From positions 2,356,001 to 2,420,000 of the forward strand of contig OY752146.1 of assembly GCA_963573315.1 (NCBI GenBank): a DNA stretch of 64,000 nucleotides, in the 5' to 3' direction. Position 1 is the stretch's first letter, and each line of letters opens with the position of its first letter. Below the pieces are notes generated by a model. It was not told the DNA's origin. It searched no databases and saw only the letters and a program-made list of their open reading frames with translations. The translations under genes were made by a program, and so were the position numbers. The DNA comes from Entomortierella parvispora (Eukaryota; Mortierellomycota; Mortierellomycetes; Mortierellales; Mortierellaceae). This document shows positions 36,416-46,773 of this stretch, piece after piece.

Positions 36416-37766
36416 TGCGAAGAGTACAGGGACTTTTCAAGGCGATGGAGGATTGTGAGAATGAGAAGAGAGAGCGCGGAAGACAGGGGTTGGACAGAGC
36501 AATGAGAAAAAAGAGGTGGGTGGTAGGGTCAGAACGAGGGATCAAAAGAAGGCGATGAAGAGAGGAGACAGAGAGAGGGAGAGAGGGAGAGGGAGAGAGG
36601 GACAGAGCAAGGGTACGCTATTTGGGCCATGGTCGAATGAAATGGGCGATTTTATCTTTGGGTTCACAAGCAAGGAGAGGGTGGTTATGAGACGCAATGC
36701 CCTCTCTCTCTCTCTCTCTCCCTCTCTTTCTCTCTGCCTGTACGAGCACACCATACGAAAGAGACAAGAACAAGAGGAATACTGCACATAGGGGAAAGGA
36801 TGAAGGAGGCAACGAGAGAAGGTGATCAGTGCTGCGCCCATGGGGAACCTCTCGTTTTTATTTTTGTTTGATGGCTGCTTTCGCAGTGTGTGGAACACGG
36901 ATGAATTCTTCTATGGCCATGCATGCATGGGCAAAACGTATTCCCTGCTCTCTTTGTCCCTCTCTCTTTCTCTGTCTCTCTCTGTCTGTTTCCCCCCCTC
37001 TTTCTTTTCTCCGGAGGAAAGAGCCTAAATCGCGTCACCGCAAGCAACTCTCCCACGCTGCACGCAGCTTCGGCTCCTCTCCTTTAGAAACTCTTTCCCT
37101 TCTATTTTCTTCTTCCTTCCTGTGTCTTCCTCTCCTTCCAGGCAAGTGCAACCCCGGCGAGCGACAAACCCAGCCACAGGACCGCAGGAAACGGACTGGC
37201 GCCCTCGGATAGAGTACTGCATTCGTCTATATTACATGTACACGGTGGAACCATGTTTTTGATCTCCCTCCAACCCCGCACTGAACCTCCGCTCTATCAC
37301 ATCTTCGCTTTGCGTCATAGGCTAGAACAAAGTGGACCGTGCCTCATGGCGGGAGGAGGCAAACTATTGTGGCACCACTGCAATAGGGAATCAGTCCAAG
37401 TTAGCCCACAGCTCGACAGTCTACTGCCACGCTCGAAAAAAATGAAAATGACCTAACCTCTGATCTTTGAATGTCACTGCGATCAATCTCGCTCGATGGA
37501 TGGAGCTCGCTCTCATTACGCAAAACGGCAGATGTCGTCCATCTGCTCTCGATGTTTGTTTGTTTTAGAGTGGGGATGAGCTGAGGAGACGAAAAAAACA
37601 GAAGGTGAAAAAAATAATAAAGAACGTCCTCAAGGCAAAGACTCTCTTTCTTCTTTCCCTTGCTCCCTCGTCTGATCTCAATTTACATCTTGCTTCCGTT
37701 TCTCCATCCATCCCCTCTCCTTACCCTTGCATCCCACAGTCCCAGATTCATCCCCGCTCTGTCACA
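36416..37766. other. Divergent intergenic region with GA/CT repeats
   Basis: 1.35 kb between the MFS transporter and the CASTOR-like gene. GA-rich repeats at about 36561-36607, CT repeats at about 36703-36737 and 36957-36990. No exon chain is supported. Confidence 0.6.
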
Positions 37767-39609
37767 ATGGGAATGATTGTCGACATACTGCCGTTCAAAC
37801 TACAGCTGGCATCTCTGCAGAAAAAGGACATTCCTAGATGCACCCATCAGCTCATGAAGCTCGTCCTCTTCCCTTCAGGGTACGGATTCTACCCGTCTTT
37901 CATGCAATCATCTCATCTGATCTGTGAAGCCGACATTGACCAGCTCACCAACGTCCTCCTGCATTCTTTTGACCTCCTTTATTAGACCCCAACACTTTTT
38001 TTCCTATACGGAAACAGACAAGGAGGTGTCGCTTATACTAAACGAGGACAATGTCGTCGGCTTTCCAGCAGGTGCACTAAACGTTTGTGATGTGATCTGG
38101 CGAGCTGTGCAAATCGAACCTGGCGAATGTGGTCTTGGTAAGTGTACAAGCCAAGTCTTTTGTACTCTTGAGAAAAGAATCGCCGATTGATTCATATTTT
38201 CTCTGCTTTCTAGGAACCGTGGAGGTGGTCTCCCAGGTCTCAAGGCCCCTGGCAGACATCAATGTCTCAATCATGTACGTGCACGTGAGACACAAAGATC
38301 TAGTAGCATATTGGACTCGGGCTGGGACCAGGACGCCGGAGTCTGGACTTGAACAACACGCAATTTCGCTATTGACCCGGGTATCTCAAAGAAGATGAAC
38401 AATGAATATGCGTCAAAAGGATTTGCCTGGTTTCTGCTTACGACATGACTGAGCGAGAGGGCCTTGGACGTTGGAATGAATGGAGAGAGACCGCTCTCAA
38501 AGTCCCCCACGAGATCTTCTGTTGATCCTCACAAGATCTGACATTCCCACTTTGCTTGATAACGATAGGCAAATCTCTACTTATGACGCCGATTTTACCT
38601 TGGTGCCAGAGTGCGATCTGCAACGAGCACTGGAATGCCTGTCAAAGATTTTCGACATTAGTAACAACCCACTCGAGGATGTTGGATTGCAGGCGAGTGA
38701 TCTTCAGTCGTGGGATAAATCATACCCAATGAGTCCTATTGGCGTCAACTCACTCCAAGGAGCACTTCGAGAGCGACAAGCGAGTACAGGCGCGGAACGT
38801 GCCAGTGAGTCTGATGTCGCGGCTGGAACTGCTGGTCACTCCACAGATGATACCGATAATGATGAACCCAGGACCGCCAAAGCTCGCCACCCTTTCAAAG
38901 CCAACTACCCTCACCAACTTCATATTACAAGCATGGAACCAAGCCTGATGGACGTACTCGCGACTAAGCTGCTGGAATCCATCTTTTTTGATAACAGGTA
39001 ACAAATCTGATATAGCCAAGGACTCATCTCGCCACCTATCTACTTGTAAGACACTGACATTGCCACCATTTGGCACACTGTAGACAAGACCGTTTCTTCT
39101 CGTTCACTCAGACAGAGATGACGCTCAGTATGATCATGGATGACCAGACGCTTAGTATATTTCCAGAACATTCTCTCAACACTCAGGCCGGTGACTGGCG
39201 ATTGATAGCCATTGGCGATGGACCTCTCGGATTCGACGAATGCGGAATCGTAAGCGAGTTTTCAAGGCCGTTGAGCGAGGATGGCATCGGGTTGTTTTAT
39301 CTGAGTACCTTCAGCTCGGACTACATTATGGTGAACGACATGGATTTTGAGCGGGCAGTGAATTGTCTGGAAAAGACGGCCAAGCAGGCTGCCCAGGATG
39401 CAGAGTCGGAGGCAGCAGCAGTTCTCGCGGCCACTGCCGCCCTCTCCTTGAATGCAGGTAACCTGTCAATGCAGTCCGCTTCATTTGACCATGGTTCTGA
39501 CGAAGAGTCCGACTATGACTCCGAGACTGACTCTATATTTCTAGGCTCGTCGACTGGAGATGACCATCCCAAGCACGAACCAGAGCTAGAAATTGTCTTT
39601 GCAGACTAG
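37767..39609 (+). CDS. CASTOR/GATS-like ACT-domain protein
   Basis: Five exons: 37767-37879, 37986-38137, 38214-38274, 38569-38997 and 39084-39609, giving 426 residues; phases agree. The order of motifs follows animal CASTOR1, the cytosolic arginine sensor that inhibits GATOR2 and so TORC1. These are: an N-terminal strand with LMKLVLF; FFSYTETDKEVSLILNED (compare the FFSLTET segment of CASTOR1); SRPLADINVSIM; QISTYDADFTLVPE; then in the second half FFSFTQTEMTLSMIMDD, GDGPLGFDECGIVSEFSRPL and LFYLSTFSSDYIMVND. The GFDECGIV stretch is the strongest family signature. The middle linker (about residues 145-225) and C-terminal tail (about 360-426) are acidic and longer than in animals. Arginine binding and TORC1 control in this fungus are inference. 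Intron 3 (294 nt) is the longest. Confidence 0.87.
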
Positions 39610-39925
39610 AAGGGCTTCTCTCCCTTCGTTTTCCTTTATTACCCCATTGCATTCGGCGTTGAGGGATGTATTCCTTTCTAGACGTAGATCAGAGCGATCT
39701 GTCCTCCTTGTTATCATTGCCTATCTTACCTCTTCCCTTGTAAAATACAAAAAATATCTGTCTCCAGGTCTGCGGTTTGCGAGCGATTTAAAAATCGGTG
39801 ACGTATATATGCGCCAAAAGTGCAGGTCTCGACGACCGTAGATCTTTGCATTGAAGGCGATGCCTTTCTCCTTGTTGCCTTTGTCATTCCTGTCTTTCCA
39901 TCCCTATTCATACTACACATCCACC
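39610..39925. other. Short intergenic region with SmD3 promoter
   Basis: 316 bp between tandem genes, with TATATAT at 39804-39810 about 116 bp before the SmD3 ATG. Confidence 0.6.
39804..39810 (+). promoter_or_regulatory. TATA box of SmD3 gene
   Basis: TATATAT about 116 bp before the ATG at 39926. Confidence 0.55.
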
Positions 39926-40758
39926 ATGTCGATCGGAGTACCCATAAAGCTGTTGCATGAGGCCCAGGGCCACACCATCACGATCGAGCTCAAGACCGGA
40001 TCTGTGTACCGCGGTGTCCTTTTTGAGGGTGAGGAAATTCAAGGCCCTCTCTTTTTAGTTTTGCCCCTCCCCCCCTGTCTGTCGGAATGCAACAGAAGAA
40101 GGGTGTCGAGACATTAACGCTTCATCCATCCAATCTCGATTGAATTAGCCGAAGATAACATGAACATTCAACTCAAGGACATTCAAATGACAGCAAGGGA
40201 TGGTCGTGTGACACAACTGGATCAGGTCTATGTCCGTGGCTCTCATATCAAGTTCTTCATTGTACCAGACATGTTGAAGAATGCACCCATGTTCAAGGTC
40301 CAGGGCGCATCAGCCATGAAGGGCAAGGGTATTGGTCTTGGAAGAGGCAAAGCAACAGTAGCAAGAGCACAAGGCAAGTCTTGTAATTTTCCAATCCGTC
40401 CTGTCATTTTTTTTTTCTTCTTTTTGTTATCATCCTTGTTGTTCTTTTCTCCTACATATTGTTTACAAAAGGACAGATCATGGATCGGTGGATCGTGGGA
40501 CCTCATAATTTGCGACACACACTGAGCGACTCGGAAATTCATGGATCATGAGATTATGGAATTAAATGACCGAGGAACCAAGGAACTGGGGAATCAAAAA
40601 ACACAAGAATGATAGATCAACGGGTTCAGTCATAGAGGTGCTAACCCTCTTTTTTTGTTAATTTATTCTAATGAATAGCTCGTGGAGGTGGAAGAGGTGG
40701 ATTCGGTGGACGCGGACGTGGCGGCGACCGTGGTGGTCGTGGCAGAGGCAGAGATTAA
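39926..40758 (+). CDS. SMD3: Small nuclear ribonucleoprotein Sm D3
   Basis: Three exons: 39926-40028, 40149-40373 and 40679-40758, giving 135 residues. It opens with [20 protein letters not shown], the Sm1 motif of SmD3, continues with AEDNMNIQL and closes the fold with [20 protein letters not shown], an Sm2 motif that is nearly identical in known SmD3. SmD3 is part of the heptameric Sm ring on U1, U2, U4 and U5 snRNAs in the spliceosome. The C-terminus is a Gly/Arg tail ([20 protein letters not shown]) of the type methylated on arginines in SmD1/D3. The second intron appears to use a GC donor (CAAG, then GCAAGT at 40374). A GT donor 12 nt downstream (TCTT, then GTAATT) would also keep the frame and add four residues. 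A frame is open upstream to 39851, but the ATG at 39926 matches the family start. Confidence 0.95.
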
Positions 40759-41423
40759 TTTTTCTTTTTCGTTAACGACAATTCCTCACTATTGTCGATT
40801 GTCAGGAAAACAAATTATCCGGCCAACAAATCTCGTACCAAAAAAAAAGAAGAAAGGACAGGAATCAACTTGCAGATTAGTCGCACTGAGGACCTTTCTC
40901 ATCGTATTATAAAGCAATGGAGTGTTGACTATTTTGAAGGGCTAATGGAGCACATGTGGGCAGTCGACGTTTCAGGATATTGTCAGCCCGTGCAACATGT
41001 TATTACTGGAAGGAAGGGCAATTTAGAAACGTGGATCGTGTGGCGTTTGAAAAACACCAATGTCCAGGCATACATTTCAGTGTGATTAGGGGTGGGTTAT
41101 TCCCCCTGTCTCTCTGCAGGACAACTGTCTTGGTTACAAAATTAGGGATCGTAAGGGTTTCACCAAGTCGTTTTCAGTGCGTTCCTTCAGAAGGCCACAT
41201 CTATTCATATCATGGGTGCGCTTCATTTCACGAGGATGCGCTCTGTAAAGTCGTGATTACTATGAGAGATCTTTAAGCCAGGATCTCGACTCCTAGTGGT
41301 GAGGGTCCGCAGTGTCAATGTCCGAGAGAATGGAATGGAGATACAGAAAAAAGAGGGATCAAACATTCGGTGCAATTGCATAGATGGCGGGGTTTATTTA
41401 TCAAAAAGAAACTGGACAAAAGC
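40759..41423. other. Convergent intergenic region
   Basis: 665 bp between the SmD3 stop and the monooxygenase stop. Short frames (under 110 codons) lack any recognisable motif, splice pattern or start context. Probably 3' UTRs. Confidence 0.6.
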
Positions 41424-43630
41424 TTAGACCAAAATCGACTCAAAGTATTCGTTAACGTCCAGCCATGCCTGAGGTCCAGTGCCTTGAACACGGAAGGAGA
41501 TGTGTGAATCAGGTCGGACCACAACAATTGCTCCACCATCCGGATTCTTCTTCACTGCAGGGTCAACTCCATATCGACGGTGCAGCTCCTTGCCCATATC
41601 CCTGAATGCTTTGCCTTCACCCACGGCTCTAGAACCCAGGGTCTGCACCGCAATTGGGGCCTTTTCGGGCGTGAGAGTTGTCAAGGTGTGGACCATGAAT
41701 TGGACTCTTGGGGTCGATGTCTTGTCATTTCGGTTCGAGGGCCAGTTCGCACGCCACTTTGAGAGATGGGACTCGATCGAGGCGTTCAGTGAAATGGCAG
41801 TGTCAGGTTGGTGAATAGTCTTCAATTTGTTGCCGGTAAAGACCAAGACCTGGAAGACACCAGGGTGGGCCAAAAGTTCGTGCAGACGGACCTTCTCCTC
41901 GTTACTCAAGTTCGCATCAGCAGTGGCGGTGGCAAGTGAATCGGTACTATCGGAATGATCACTGATTGCATCGCTTGCGCCGGGCTGAGAGACAAAAGGA
42001 GCAAGGGAGCCGTCACCAGCACGACAACCAATCTCCCCTTGTCCTTTATGGGCCAATTGAGATTTGTGGTTCTTGTTCAGTGAATTCTCATGATATCGGA
42101 GGCCAAGCTAGAAAAGCAGTAGAGTGGAAAGAATAAAAATGATTGAGTTGCCAAGTCTTGGGAGGGGGGGTTATTTCCTTTGGAATCTAGAAGACAGCAA
42201 TGTGACTTACCATAGAAATGGTTGGCGCTCTGTTGGCCATGAGAGGCATGAGAACAGGTGCCAGGGCGACCGCGGCACGCTTGAGTACGCGATGGACCAA
42301 GTCTTGGCCGAGGGTATCCTCAAGGGTCTTGGCTGACAACTGGATGATCTCATCTCCAATGAGGGGTCGCTCCTCGTTATAAGAGTTCAAGAGCGTGGGA
42401 GGGGCAGTGCCATTGACGACCATGGCAATCTTCCACGCCAGGTTGTAGGCATCTTGAAGACCTGTGTTCATTCCTTGACCACCAGCAGGTGAGTGAACAT
42501 GAGCGGCATCGCCTGCCAAAAAGATACGGCCCTTGTAGCTATACTCTTGAGCGCGGCGCTCATTGACGCGGTAGTAAGTGAGCCAATTGACCTTGGTAAT
42601 GGTCATCTTGAGGGGGCTGATGGTCTCGTCCAAGAGTTTTTGGAAGTGCTCCACCGTCAGGGGCTTTTCCTTTTGGATCTCGAATTCTTCGGGCGTTAAG
42701 ATGCCATTGTCAAACATGATACGAACTCGTTTTGGTTCGCCGAGAGGGAACATGGCCACGGTACGGTTGTTGTTTCCGTTGATCATGCTAAACAAGGACA
42801 GCAGGCAAGATGAAAAAGGCAAACAGAGCATTAGATTATCCGGTCTTGCCACATTTAATTGGACATAAACAAACATGTTTTTTTTCACACACTTACTTGA
42901 GATAAGAAGTCGAGACGACCTCACTGTCCAACAGACCATCGAAGAGAATCAAGTTAAAGTCGCGGGTCCTTCCTGGGAAAGGCATGTTGATCTTGTGGCG
43001 TACGGCAGAGCGACCACCATCGGCGGCGATGAGATACTTTGACTTGATCACCTCGTATTCGTACTGCTTGTCTTCCTCCTCAGGCGCTTGATCAAGAGTT
43101 CCCAAGACCTGCTGGCTCTCTCCAGCACGCTTGTTTGAGCCAACGAGGGCCTTTCGAACCTTTGTCTCGACCCAAGACTCGTCATGTTCAAAGACAACCT
43201 TGGTGTCGACCAATTCCCATCCTCGTTGGACACTTCCTCCATGCTGCTCCAGAGTGTCGGCCAGGATCTTGACCGTCTTGCTCTGAGGCAATAGCAAAAG
43301 TCTCGTATAGTTGGATTCCTTGCTGGGGATTGGCTCAATGTCGCTGGCGAGTTTGCCATTGTAGTAGATATGGAAGGATCCAGAGTGATTGCCCTCCTCT
43401 TCAAAGCGCTGGATGAGTTCGGGGCCGGTCATCTGGAGGATTTCTTGAGATCGGGCGTGGATGGCCAGGGCCTTGGAAAGTGGAGAGACTTCGAGGTCGC
43501 GCTCAATGATCCTGCAGGGGATATTCATCTTGGCAAGCAGAATGGCGGCATAGAGACCAGTGGGTCCTGCACCAGAAATCAAGACCGGAGTTTCGGTTAT
43601 TCTTGGGGTGCTGTGGGCTGAGGCGAGCAT
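41424..43630 (-). CDS. FAD-dependent aromatic monooxygenase (phenol hydroxylase-like)
   Basis: Three exons: 43630-42897, 42787-42211 and 42107-41424, giving 664 residues; phases agree. The N-terminal dinucleotide-binding motif ISGAGPTGLYAAILL (about residues 15-30), the DG motif AADGGRSAVRHKI and the FAD-ribityl motif IFLAGDAAHVHSPAGGQGMN define a class A flavin monooxygenase (PheA/TfdB-like FAD_binding_3 family). The C-terminal 200 residues resemble the thioredoxin-like domain of phenol hydroxylases. Such enzymes hydroxylate phenolic or aromatic substrates with NADPH and O2. A Ser/Ala/Asp-rich insert (exon 3, about residues 470-490) is unusual. A TATA box (43728-43734) lies about 100 bp before the ATG. 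The exact substrate cannot be told. Confidence 0.88.
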
Positions 43631-43727
43631 GATGTTTGGGTGTGAAAGGGTGTGGGTCAGAGGATTTGTGAATGAAGGATGTGTGTTTGGTTGGTTTGAA
43701 CTGGGCAACTTCAGACGGACGCTACCC

Positions 43728-43734
43728 TTTTATA
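43728..43734 (-). promoter_or_regulatory. TATA box of FAD monooxygenase gene
   Basis: TATAAAA on the minus strand about 98 bp before the ATG at 43630. Confidence 0.7.
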
Positions 43735-44614
43735 CTGGTTCTTCATCGCGGTACCTGCAGATACAAGGCTCGGATGCTGCCCTTGGACGACTGCGCGGAC
43801 ATGAACGTGGCCGGGAACACTTTTTCCCTAACCGCAAACGTTATCGTGGATAAAGGAGGATGGGGCTGAAAAAGGAAAATCACAGGTTGGACCTTTTGGA
43901 CAAGTTTTTGATGCGCTTGGACCTGGTGGTGGACGTCAATCTGCATGCACAGGGGGGCGCAAGACTTTTTTTTTTGATTTTGAACGAAATTTCCAAATTG
44001 CTGCTGCAGCCTCAGCCTACGTAACACATAATCCTGCAACTGTAAAAGGCCGCGTAGTTGAATGGAAAAAAACTCTTCCAGGTCATTGTCCTTTTAGAAT
44101 TTTTTTATTATTCACGTTGCCACCCGTAGTTGAATGTTCAACGCGTCTCCCCCAGAGTTATTGTACTCAAAGGAATCACACCTGCGAGTTGGGTACAAAC
44201 GCCATCTTGGATCTTGATGAATCAACACGAAGATCCAGTTAGGCAACTTGAGAGGATCCTGGTGTTTCGTCCATTGTTGAGCGACATGGTTTCCTGAGAG
44301 GCGGACAAGCAGGCACGAGAACAGCGCTTCGCCTTGCCATTTGTATTTCTATCTCGAGAAATTTAAAAGTCGTTTCTATGTCCATTCGCGGTGAACAATC
44401 GCTCAAGTCGTCCAGGAATGACCCATTTGTTGGCACTGAACAAGAGACGTTCAGTTGTATGGCCAAAACCTCTGCTCAACCAAGATTCGTCACACATAGG
44501 CTCGACCCAGCCTGCGTCGCACAGAACGTTCAAAACACCCCTTAATCGTCAGATCTCCCACCCATTAAACTGCGCCGCCGCCATTCTTGTTGCTCACGCC
44601 TTCATTCCTTCGAC
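43735..44614. other. Divergent intergenic region
   Basis: Remaining upstream sequence between the monooxygenase and the first F-box/LRR gene. T/A-rich runs at about 43967-43976 and 44099-44108. No gene seen. Confidence 0.55.
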
Positions 44615-46279
44615 ATGTCAGAATGCCATCCGAATCCACGTCAAGTCATGGAGCTGCCCGAGGTACTCTCCAACATCGGGTATTTCCTCGGAAGAGACTC
44701 GCTCGTGTCCAGCGTACGCGTTTGCACACTCTGGCAACAAATCCTAGAGCCACTTTTATACAGGACCATCGGCCACAGCAAACCTCTGCCTTCTGCTGAG
44801 GCACTGCAGAGACACCTCGGCAACATTCGTACCCTTTTATTGAAAAGAAGCAGCACCTACGAAAAGGGTGACAAATGGGACCAGCTTTATCTTTGCAGCA
44901 ACCTCAGGACATTGAGTATAATCGTTCCTAGTCGTATCGTTCTCAAGTGGCCCATACACCTTGAAATTCCAGAATTGGATATGATAGAAGCAAACCGCAA
45001 GCTGTTGAAACTTCAAATCGAGGATGATAAGTCATCGGTCTCAAGATGTTGCTGGGATCGGATCCTCTCAAATGTCAGTCCGGTACTGCAAGAACTCTCT
45101 TTAACCAATGTTAACATGAGTATTGATGCCACCGGGCACCTCCTGGAGATTGCGCAATCTCTTGTGGAACTCAAGCTTGTTCATTGCCGTATAGCACCCC
45201 TGGATGTCAAAGCAACACCACCATTCACAAACTTGCGCAGCCTCTTTATCTCTGACGTATTCGCCTCCCCAGTGCGAGAGCTGGAATGGATCAGCCACTG
45301 CCCTCGACTCAAAACTTTGAATTGGACACCTCACTGGCAAGAGGGAGCAAGAAACTTTTTTCAAGAGATCAAGTCGCAACGATGGCCACAATTGACCCAC
45401 CTAGACATGAACAGTGGCAGTCGTGGATTTCGCGATACTGAAGTCGCGGCCATGCTGGAAGCTTGCGATAACCTTCACTATATCTCTGTCAGTGGATCAG
45501 CGTTTTGGTATCGGTCGTTGAAGTCTTTGAGAAGGCATCTGCACACGTTGGACGAATTGGACCTATCTGGTTGCACCAAAGTCCAGGGCTGGATGTGTCA
45601 CTGGATACTCACACAGTCCCCGAAATTGAGATCGTTTTATTGTGAATACATTGAGGCTCATGAGCTGATAGCGGACTGCCCGCTTGCAAAGGTTGCCATC
45701 TATACTCAAGCATTTGAGGAACAAATGGCGCAAAAGGACGGTCGCGACGAGGAGGTGGAGACTTTGCTGGAGCCAAGACATCAGGAGCTTCTGGAGGAAT
45801 TGCGATCCATCACTGAAGAGTTTGAGGATATCCGGCTCTGCGTTCACACTCAACCTTGGGCTTGTCTGGAATTGGAGGATTTCCTTTGCAGCATCATCAT
45901 CCAAAGTCCAAAATTTTGGAAGAAGCAGTGGGACCCTCAAATCCTCAGACGGCTGTCTTTACTCAAAAAGCTGAAGCGCTTGGACTTGAGTGTCATTGAA
46001 GATACCACTTCAACCCAGTTTCTTGAAAGTTTACCAGATTGGCGTGGAGTTGGTCTGGATCTTAAATCCGGATTGGCGCAGCTGGAAACTCTCGACAATT
46101 TACAGATATTTTTGTTTCAAGGTACCCAGCAAAATCTCGGAATGGAGGACTGTCAGTGGATGATGGATCACTGGCCAGCGCTCAAAAAAATAAGCGGAGA
46201 CTTTCACCCAGACGACGATGTTTGCAAGCAATTGAGGGACATGATGGTAAGATACGAGGTTTCTAATTATTATATATAG
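44615..46279 (+). CDS. F-box/LRR protein, tandem copy A
   Basis: Single exon, 554 residues. F-box at about residues 11-50 (QVMELPEVLSNIGYFLGRDS, then SSVRVCTLWQQILEPLLYR), followed by irregular leucine-rich repeats with motifs such as LQELSLTNVNM, LVELKLVHC, LDELDLSGCTKV and LKKLKRLDLS. Expected to bind Skp1 through the F-box and a substrate through the repeat solenoid in an SCF ubiquitin ligase. It is clearly paralogous to the next gene: shared blocks include SSVRVC.LW, the LRYCHFL-like CP-rich segment, FWYRSLKSL.RHL, WMCHWIL..SPKLR and LGLSLKSGLAQL-type sequence. The sequence around the ATG is also shared with copy B. AATAAA at 46295. Confidence 0.85.
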   Translation: MSECHPNPRQVMELPEVLSNIGYFLGRDSLVSSVRVCTLWQQILEPLLYRTIGHSKPLPSAEALQRHLGNIRTLLLKRSSTYEKGDKWDQLYLCSNLRTLSIIVPSRIVLKWPIHLEIPELDMIEANRKLLKLQIEDDKSSVSRCCWDRILSNVSPVLQELSLTNVNMSIDATGHLLEIAQSLVELKLVHCRIAPLDVKATPPFTNLRSLFISDVFASPVRELEWISHCPRLKTLNWTPHWQEGARNFFQEIKSQRWPQLTHLDMNSGSRGFRDTEVAAMLEACDNLHYISVSGSAFWYRSLKSLRRHLHTLDELDLSGCTKVQGWMCHWILTQSPKLRSFYCEYIEAHELIADCPLAKVAIYTQAFEEQMAQKDGRDEEVETLLEPRHQELLEELRSITEEFEDIRLCVHTQPWACLELEDFLCSIIIQSPKFWKKQWDPQILRRLSLLKKLKRLDLSVIEDTTSTQFLESLPDWRGVGLDLKSGLAQLETLDNLQIFLFQGTQQNLGMEDCQWMMDHWPALKKISGDFHPDDDVCKQLRDMMVRYEVSNYYI

Positions 46280-46294
46280 ATAGTTGAGTTCTGT

Positions 46295-46300
46295 AATAAA
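46295..46300 (+). terminator. Poly(A) signal, F-box/LRR copy A
   Basis: AATAAA 16 nt after the stop, in the context TCTGTAATAAAC; copy B has the same motif in GCTGTAATAAAC after its own stop. Confidence 0.6.
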
Positions 46301-46773
46301 CACATGAGTCGGGACGACATCTCAACATCTTGGAGCAATTGGAATTTTACGCGTGTTCTGTGGCTGCAGACTGGGTGTGTCAGTAGATACCTGCCCGATC
46401 CCAGAGATTGAAATCTGGTTCTTGAATAGGATGATGGCTGCCTTCGACGCGATGGTGACAGGTGCCTCTGAAATAAACACACCGGTACCCCACTCTGCGT
46501 CTCTTCCGTCTATCTACTTGCTTTATTGTTGTCAACAAAAACTGGGTAGATGCATTCCTCTTGTCTCTCTTGACCAGTCAGTGGTGGGCTGAAGACTTCG
46601 CGTTGTGTGGTTAACACGAGAGCAAGTGTCCTTGCATGGAGAAATCGTCTAAGCACAACCGAGTGTTGATTTTTCGAGTCTTTATTGCACCACCGACTCC
46701 ATTTCGAGACACCATCTACTCCATTACGAACCACTGTCAACTCCATTTCGTCTCTTGTCTTCATTCCTTCGAC

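Noticed and set aside
38320..38375. tRNA-like B-box (GTTCAAGTCC, minus strand) in an intron of the CASTOR-like gene
   Set aside because: The flanking bases do not pair as a T-arm and no A-box or acceptor stem was found at the right distance.
40792..41276. Two plus-strand frames (97 and 106 codons) after SmD3
   Set aside because: They overlap each other in different frames, begin in 3' UTR-like sequence and show no motif.
46636..46773. In-frame upstream extension of F-box/LRR copy B
   Set aside because: The tandem copy shares the ATG context at 46774 and has no matching upstream coding sequence.
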